64,000 nucleotides of DNA from Bin127 sp965221625 (GTDB lineage: Bacteria; Chloroflexota; Dehalococcoidia; Lucifugimonadales; Lucifugimonadaceae), in assembly GCA_965221625.1 (NCBI GenBank), contig OZ244903.1:1116001-1180000 (forward strand), in the 5' to 3' direction. This document shows, one piece after another, positions 38,001 to 44,000 of the stretch. Numbering within the stretch: position 1 is the stretch's first letter; each line of letters starts with the position of its first letter. Under the pieces are notes generated by a model, which was not told where the DNA came from, made no database searches, and saw nothing but the letters and a program-made list of their open reading frames with translations. The position numbers and the translations under genes were made by a program.

Positions 38001-41000
38001 CCCGGTTAACGCATACGTCAGAGTTCCGTTTCCGCCGGTAGCCTCAGGCAGAGCGTTCTGGTTGATGAGCACCTCGCCCTGGGTGAAGGTCTGATCGGCG
38101 ATGGTCTGGTTGCCGAAGGAAGGCGTGGTGTTGGGTTCAGGCAGGACTTCCAGCTGGAAGCTTAGCGAGTGCTCGTCTGTGGCACTGGTGTTGCTGTCCG
38201 AGTCGGCTACCGTTACCGTGTATGTGGCCTCTGCTGACTCTTCAGTTGGTGTGCCCGTGAACCTCGGCGCGTTGTCGGCACCTTGTTCGACGCCGCTGCC
38301 GTCAGGTCCGTCGCCATCGTAGATCAAACCCGCAGGAAGCGCAGGCGAGATGGTGTAAATCAACTTGCCGTTGCCAAAGTTCGACCACACAAACTGACGA
38401 TCAACAACCTCCGTGCCGACGGTGAAGGTCTGTTTGGCGATCGAGCTGGTGTTGAAGCGAGGATGTAGATCCAACACCTCCGACGAATACGTCAGCGTCG
38501 CGGTGTAGGTATCCGTCGATTCCATGCCGCTCGTGTCGAGCACACGGAACGTGAAACTCGAGCCGGTGAAGTTCGTCGTATCATCCGGCGGGAAATACGC
38601 AAGTGACCTGACGGACCTCGAGCTCTGTATTCTCTCTGCGGGCAACAGCTGGTTGGCAGATACGTCCAGCACTGAAGCTCGCGAATCATAGTCACCAGGA
38701 ATCCGCTTCAACGTGCCGACTGCAGGGAGGGTGACGATCCTGACCTCTTTGATCGGACTGCCAGACGACGACGCATAATACGGGAACACGCCGTTCGGGT
38801 CGATCCGCATGAACGTGCGCGGCGACTTTACCGTCAAATCAAAATCCGCACTCTGTGGCGTCGCCGGTGCAACTACCGTGATATTGAACGTCAGACTGAC
38901 ATAATCAGCATCCGAAGCATCTGAATCTGTTGCCTTGTAGGTATATTCAGTCGCCGCCTGAGGATCGGTCGGTGTGCCGGAGATCGTCCGGGTACCGGCA
39001 TCGAAGTTCAAACCAGTCGGCAAATTGCCGGTGGCATCAGCCGTCGGCGCGAGCGTGTATGTGAGTGTTCCGTCGCCACCCGTTGCCTCAGGCAGAGTTA
39101 ACGACGTTATCGCTACGAGCCTCGTGTAGGTCTGATCGGCAATGGTCTGCGTGCCGAAGGTCGGAACGCCGTCAACGGCGATCGTGAAGCTTAGCGTTGC
39201 GGTGTCGTCGTCGTCGTTGGTATCGGAAGTGCCGTCGTCGTCGGTAGCGGTGTAGGTGTAACTTTTTGCCGTTTGCGGTTGTGTCGGTGTACCAGTCAGC
39301 TCACGCTTTGCAGCGTCGAAGCTCAAACCAGCCGGCAACGGTTCGTTGGGATCCGGTCCCTCAAGGCTGTAAGTCAGCGTGCCGTTGCCGCCGGTGGCAA
39401 CTGGCAACGACAAGGTGGCTATGAGACTGTTCTGCTTGTAAGTCTGATCGGGGATCGTTGTGGCAAAGCTCGGCGTGGCGTCGGCATCAATGGTGATATT
39501 GAAGGTGATCGTCGCAGCATCGGTATCGGCGGTGTTGCCGTCCGAGTCCTCTGCCTTGTAGGTGTAGCTGGTAACCGACTGCGCCGTGGTTGGGGTGCCG
39601 CTGAGCCGACGGGTGCTGGGATCGAAGGATAGGCCGGCAGGCAGTGTTGGTGTGATGCTGTAGCTGAGCGTGCCATCGCCGCCAGTAGCCTCAGGCAAAG
39701 TGATCGCCGTCATCGCAGATCCCTCGATCAAACTCTGATCGGCGATGGTTTGCGTGCCGAAGGTGGGAACGCCGTCAACGGCGATCGTGATGTCGAACTT
39801 CAGACTGACGCTGTCGGCACTGGATGGATCGGCGTCGGTGGCGGTGTATGTGTACTCGGTCGCCGCTTGTATGCCGGTGGGCGTGCCGGTGATCTGAGGC
39901 GGTGACGTCGTGCCGCTGAATGTAAGACCTGCTGGTGCTGTTGGCGTCAGCCTGTAGGTCAGCGCGCCGTTGCCGCCGGTGGCAACCGGCAGCGTCAATG
40001 TCGTGATCGCGCTGTTCTGCAGATAGCTCTGGTCGGGGATCGTCGCCGTGCCGAAACTCGGTGCTAAGTCCGGTCTTTGGTCCCCAAACTCCTGCCACGT
40101 CGCCGTGCCGTCGCCGTCGAGGTCCGCCTTCAGAACTGGGTACTCAATCGACGTCCCGAAGTCCCAACGCGGTATCTGACCAGCGCCTACGGTGTTCCAA
40201 CCGGTGAATATGTCCGTCGCCGACGTGGGCATCTGGAGCTCGATTGTGGTCTTGCCACTACCCAGAGCACTAGTTGAGGCACCGAGGGTATTGTCCCAGA
40301 AGAGTTGTAGAGTGTCGCTCAGTCCTACGTTGGAGCCGACTGCACCACGCGCATTACTGCCGACGGTTCGACCTGCGGCATAACTGCTCCAGGTTTGCCC
40401 GTAGTTATTGCGACTTTCGGTCGTTTCTCCGACCAACCCGCCAGAGAATTGCCCTGAACCAGTGACGGTAACGGCTCCCGTGGCGTAGGCGTCGTGGATC
40501 GAACTGTCGTTGATGGTAGCCACAAGTCCGCCGCTACTATTCGCACCGCCCACGTCGCCAGTTGCGTAGCTGGTGTGGAGGAAAGAGAGATCGAAGAGGT
40601 AACCTACCAGTCCGCCGGCGTTGCCGGTCGAAGACACATCGACGGCCGCATAACTCTCACGGAACTCGCCGCCTTTGAATCGACCCACCAGACCGCCGGC
40701 GTACGACCCTTGGCTCGATACCGTGCCCTTGCCATTCTTACTTTCGGCGTAGACGAACTGGACGTAACCTCCGTCAATGTCCCCCGCCAGTGCCCCCGTA
40801 TCTGCGCCGCCCGTCACGTCGACGCCTTCCAATCCCAGATTTAGGAATGCGTTAGAGCCGCCTTCAACCAACCCGAACAGTCCGACGTCGTTCTCGGTGG
40901 GTCGATTGATGAAGAGGTTGCTGATCGTGTGGCCGCCGCCATCGAATACCGTGGCGAATGGCGTCGGAGTCGCTCCTTCGGCGTCGCCGATGGGGTCCCA

Positions 41001-44000
41001 ACCCAACCCGTTGTTCCAATAGGTGTCGCCGGCGACGTCCGTGCTGCCGTCGCCGTTGGTGTCGAAGTCGAGATTGGCGGCGAGTTCGTAACCGTCGCAC
41101 ACTTGGTCGGCGGGATCCGTTTCGTCCTCGTTGCAACCCATGATCGGTGCGGTCTTCGGATTCGGGAACGCGGCAGCGTATACGACCGGGTCGTCGGGGT
41201 TTGCGCCGTCGCCGTCGAGGTCCCACCGCATGGCGTCCAATTGCGCCAGATTCGAGATCTCGATCCGACCGTCGTCGTCAGTGTCGTAGTCGATCGGAGC
41301 CGGCAACACCTCCAATTGGAAACTTACCGACGTCGAGTCGGAGTCGCTGGTGTTGCTGTCGGTGTCCTCAACCTTTACGGTGTAGGTCGCTTCTGCCGAC
41401 GCAACCGACGGCGTGCCGGTGAACCGCGGCGCGCTGGCGGCACCTTTTTCGACGCCGCTGTCGTCAGGTCCGTCCCCGTCGTAGATCAGTCCAGCAGGAA
41501 GTGCAGGGGTGATGCTGTACTTCAACTTGCCGTTGCCGGAGTTCGAAAACACGAACTGTCGATCTTCCGGCACGCCGACGGTGAAGGTCTGCTTGGCGAT
41601 GGAACTGATCGTCAGTACCGGACGGGAGTCGATGATGTCACTGCTGAACTCCAGCGTCGCTGTGTAGGTCGCTGCCGACTCGATTTCGTTTCCTAGATTG
41701 TCGTCCGAACCGAATACCGTGAACGTGAAACTGGTACTCGGTGCATTTGGCAAAGGCGAATCTGGTGGCCAATAGTACGCGAGTCCCCGTCTGTAACGGG
41801 CAGTCTGAATCTCCTCTGCTGGCACCTTTTCTCCAGCCAACACGTTCCTCTCCGCTACGGTGGAGCTTCCGACAGGTATCAGCTTCAAGGTGCCTTGGTC
41901 TGGCAGAGTCACGATCTTGACGGCGTGGAGTTTTGAAGCCACGTTGTGTGGTGGCTTTGTGGCCGCTGTGAAGGGAAAATCTCCGCCCTGATCAGGATCA
42001 CGAATGACGGTTATCCTCGTGTACCCCCGATTCACTATCTTGGTGAAGTCCGCACTGAAAGGCCTCGTCGCCCCACCTACCTCGATGTTGAAGGTTAGCG
42101 ACGCGGTGTCGCCGTCGGCATCGGTGACGGTGTAGGTATAGGCCAGTGCATTTTGTTCCGCGGTTGGAGTGCCGCTCAACTGACGAGTGCTCGCGTCGAA
42201 GCTCAACCCTGCCGGTGCTGTCGGTGTCAGCTTGTAGGTAAGCGGAGAGTTGCCACCAGTAGCTTCGGGCAGCGTCAACGCTGTCATCGGCGTGCCAACC
42301 GACAGCGTTTGATTCGCTATCGTTGCATTGCCAAAACTCGGCGACGTGTCTGCGTTTACCGTGATTTTGAAGGTCAGCGTCGCGGTGTCGTCGTCGTCGT
42401 CCGTAACGGTGTAGTTGTAGTCCGTAGCGGCCTGCAGAGTCGTTGGCGTGCCAGTGAGTTGACGGGTAGTAGCGTCGAAACTGAGACCAGCCGGCAACCC
42501 ACCGTTGGGATCTACGTCCGGAGCAAGACTGTAACTCAGTGGCGCATCGCCCCCAGTGGCTGTCGGAAGCGTCAGCACAGTGATCGCTATGTTCTCCGTG
42601 TAAGTCTGATCCGGTATCGTTTCGTTGCCGAAACTCGGAACTCCGTCGACGCTGATGTTGAACTTCAGACTTGCAGTGCCGCCGCCACTATCGGTAGCGG
42701 TGTAGGTGTACTCGATCGCCGCTTGCGGCGTTGTCGGCGTGCCGGTTAAGGTCCGGGCGTTGGCGTCAAACGTTAAGCCAGCCGGTGCCGCAGGCGTAAG
42801 TGTGTAGGTGAGCGTTCCGGTGCCGCCGGTAGCCGCCGGAAGCTGCAGGGCTGTTATGGCGACGCCTTGCGAGTAGGTCTGGTCCGGGATGTCGGCACCT
42901 AGACAGAGCGTGAGGGCCGCCTGGTTGCCGAACTCTTGCCAAGTAGCGGTTCCGTCGCCGTCAAAGTCGGCTTTCAGTACCGGGTAGTCGCAGGTGTTGC
43001 GGAAGTCCCACGTATCGGTACTCCAGAAGTCGTAGATTCCGCTGGCCGTAGTCGGGCTCTGCAGTTCCGCAGTTGTCTTAAAATCGCCCAAAATGCTCGT
43101 AAGTGGACCGATGGACCAGTCCCAGTAGACATCTTTAGATTCACTAACGATTTGTTCATTTTGGTTTGTTCCAACTATCCCGAGTGCTCGAGGGTTTTCT
43201 TTGTTTTGTCCGGCTGCGTAGCCTCGATTGAGTTGAACACCGTTTGCAAGACCAACCATCCCGCCTGCGAAATGTCCGGCGGAAACCGTTAAGGTGCTCG
43301 TCGAGTAACTGTCGCTAATCTCACTGACGGCCACGTGCCCGACGAGACCGCCGCTATGGAGTTCTCCCTCAACGACGCCAACCGCGTAACTGCGTTCGAG
43401 GTTGGACGATCCCAACATGTGACCGACCAATCCACCGGCATACCCTCCCGAAGTCACATCCACGTCCGCACAACTCTCCGTAATTTTGCCGCCATCCAAT
43501 CTTCCGACGAGACCGCCAGTGTTCGAACCTTTGCCAACGACCGTGCCAGCTGCACAGACCTGATTGACTGCGCTATCGGGATTCGCAACGCTGTCTTGTA
43601 AGTCGCCAACCAAGGATCCGGTATCCGCCTTGCCGGTCACGTTGACGTCCTCTAGGAGCTTGATTTTCTCGAACGCGCTCCCTGTCCCGGCGTATCCGAA
43701 GAGTCCGACGTCATCCTCGGTAGGCCGGTTGATGAAGAGATTGCTGATGGTGTGGTGACCGCCATCGAACACCGCGACGAAGGGTGTATCGTTGGTTCCG
43801 TCGACGTAGTCCCCGATGGGATCCCAGCCTGCGCCAGCGTTCCAATACGTGTCGCCGGCGGTGTCCGTACTGCCATCGCCATTGGTATCGAAGTCGAGGT
43901 CCGCGGTAAGTTCGTAACCCTCGCAGACTTGGTCGGCAGGAAGTGCCTCGTCCTCGTTACAACCCATGACGGGATTGGTCTTCGGGTTCGGGAATGCGGT

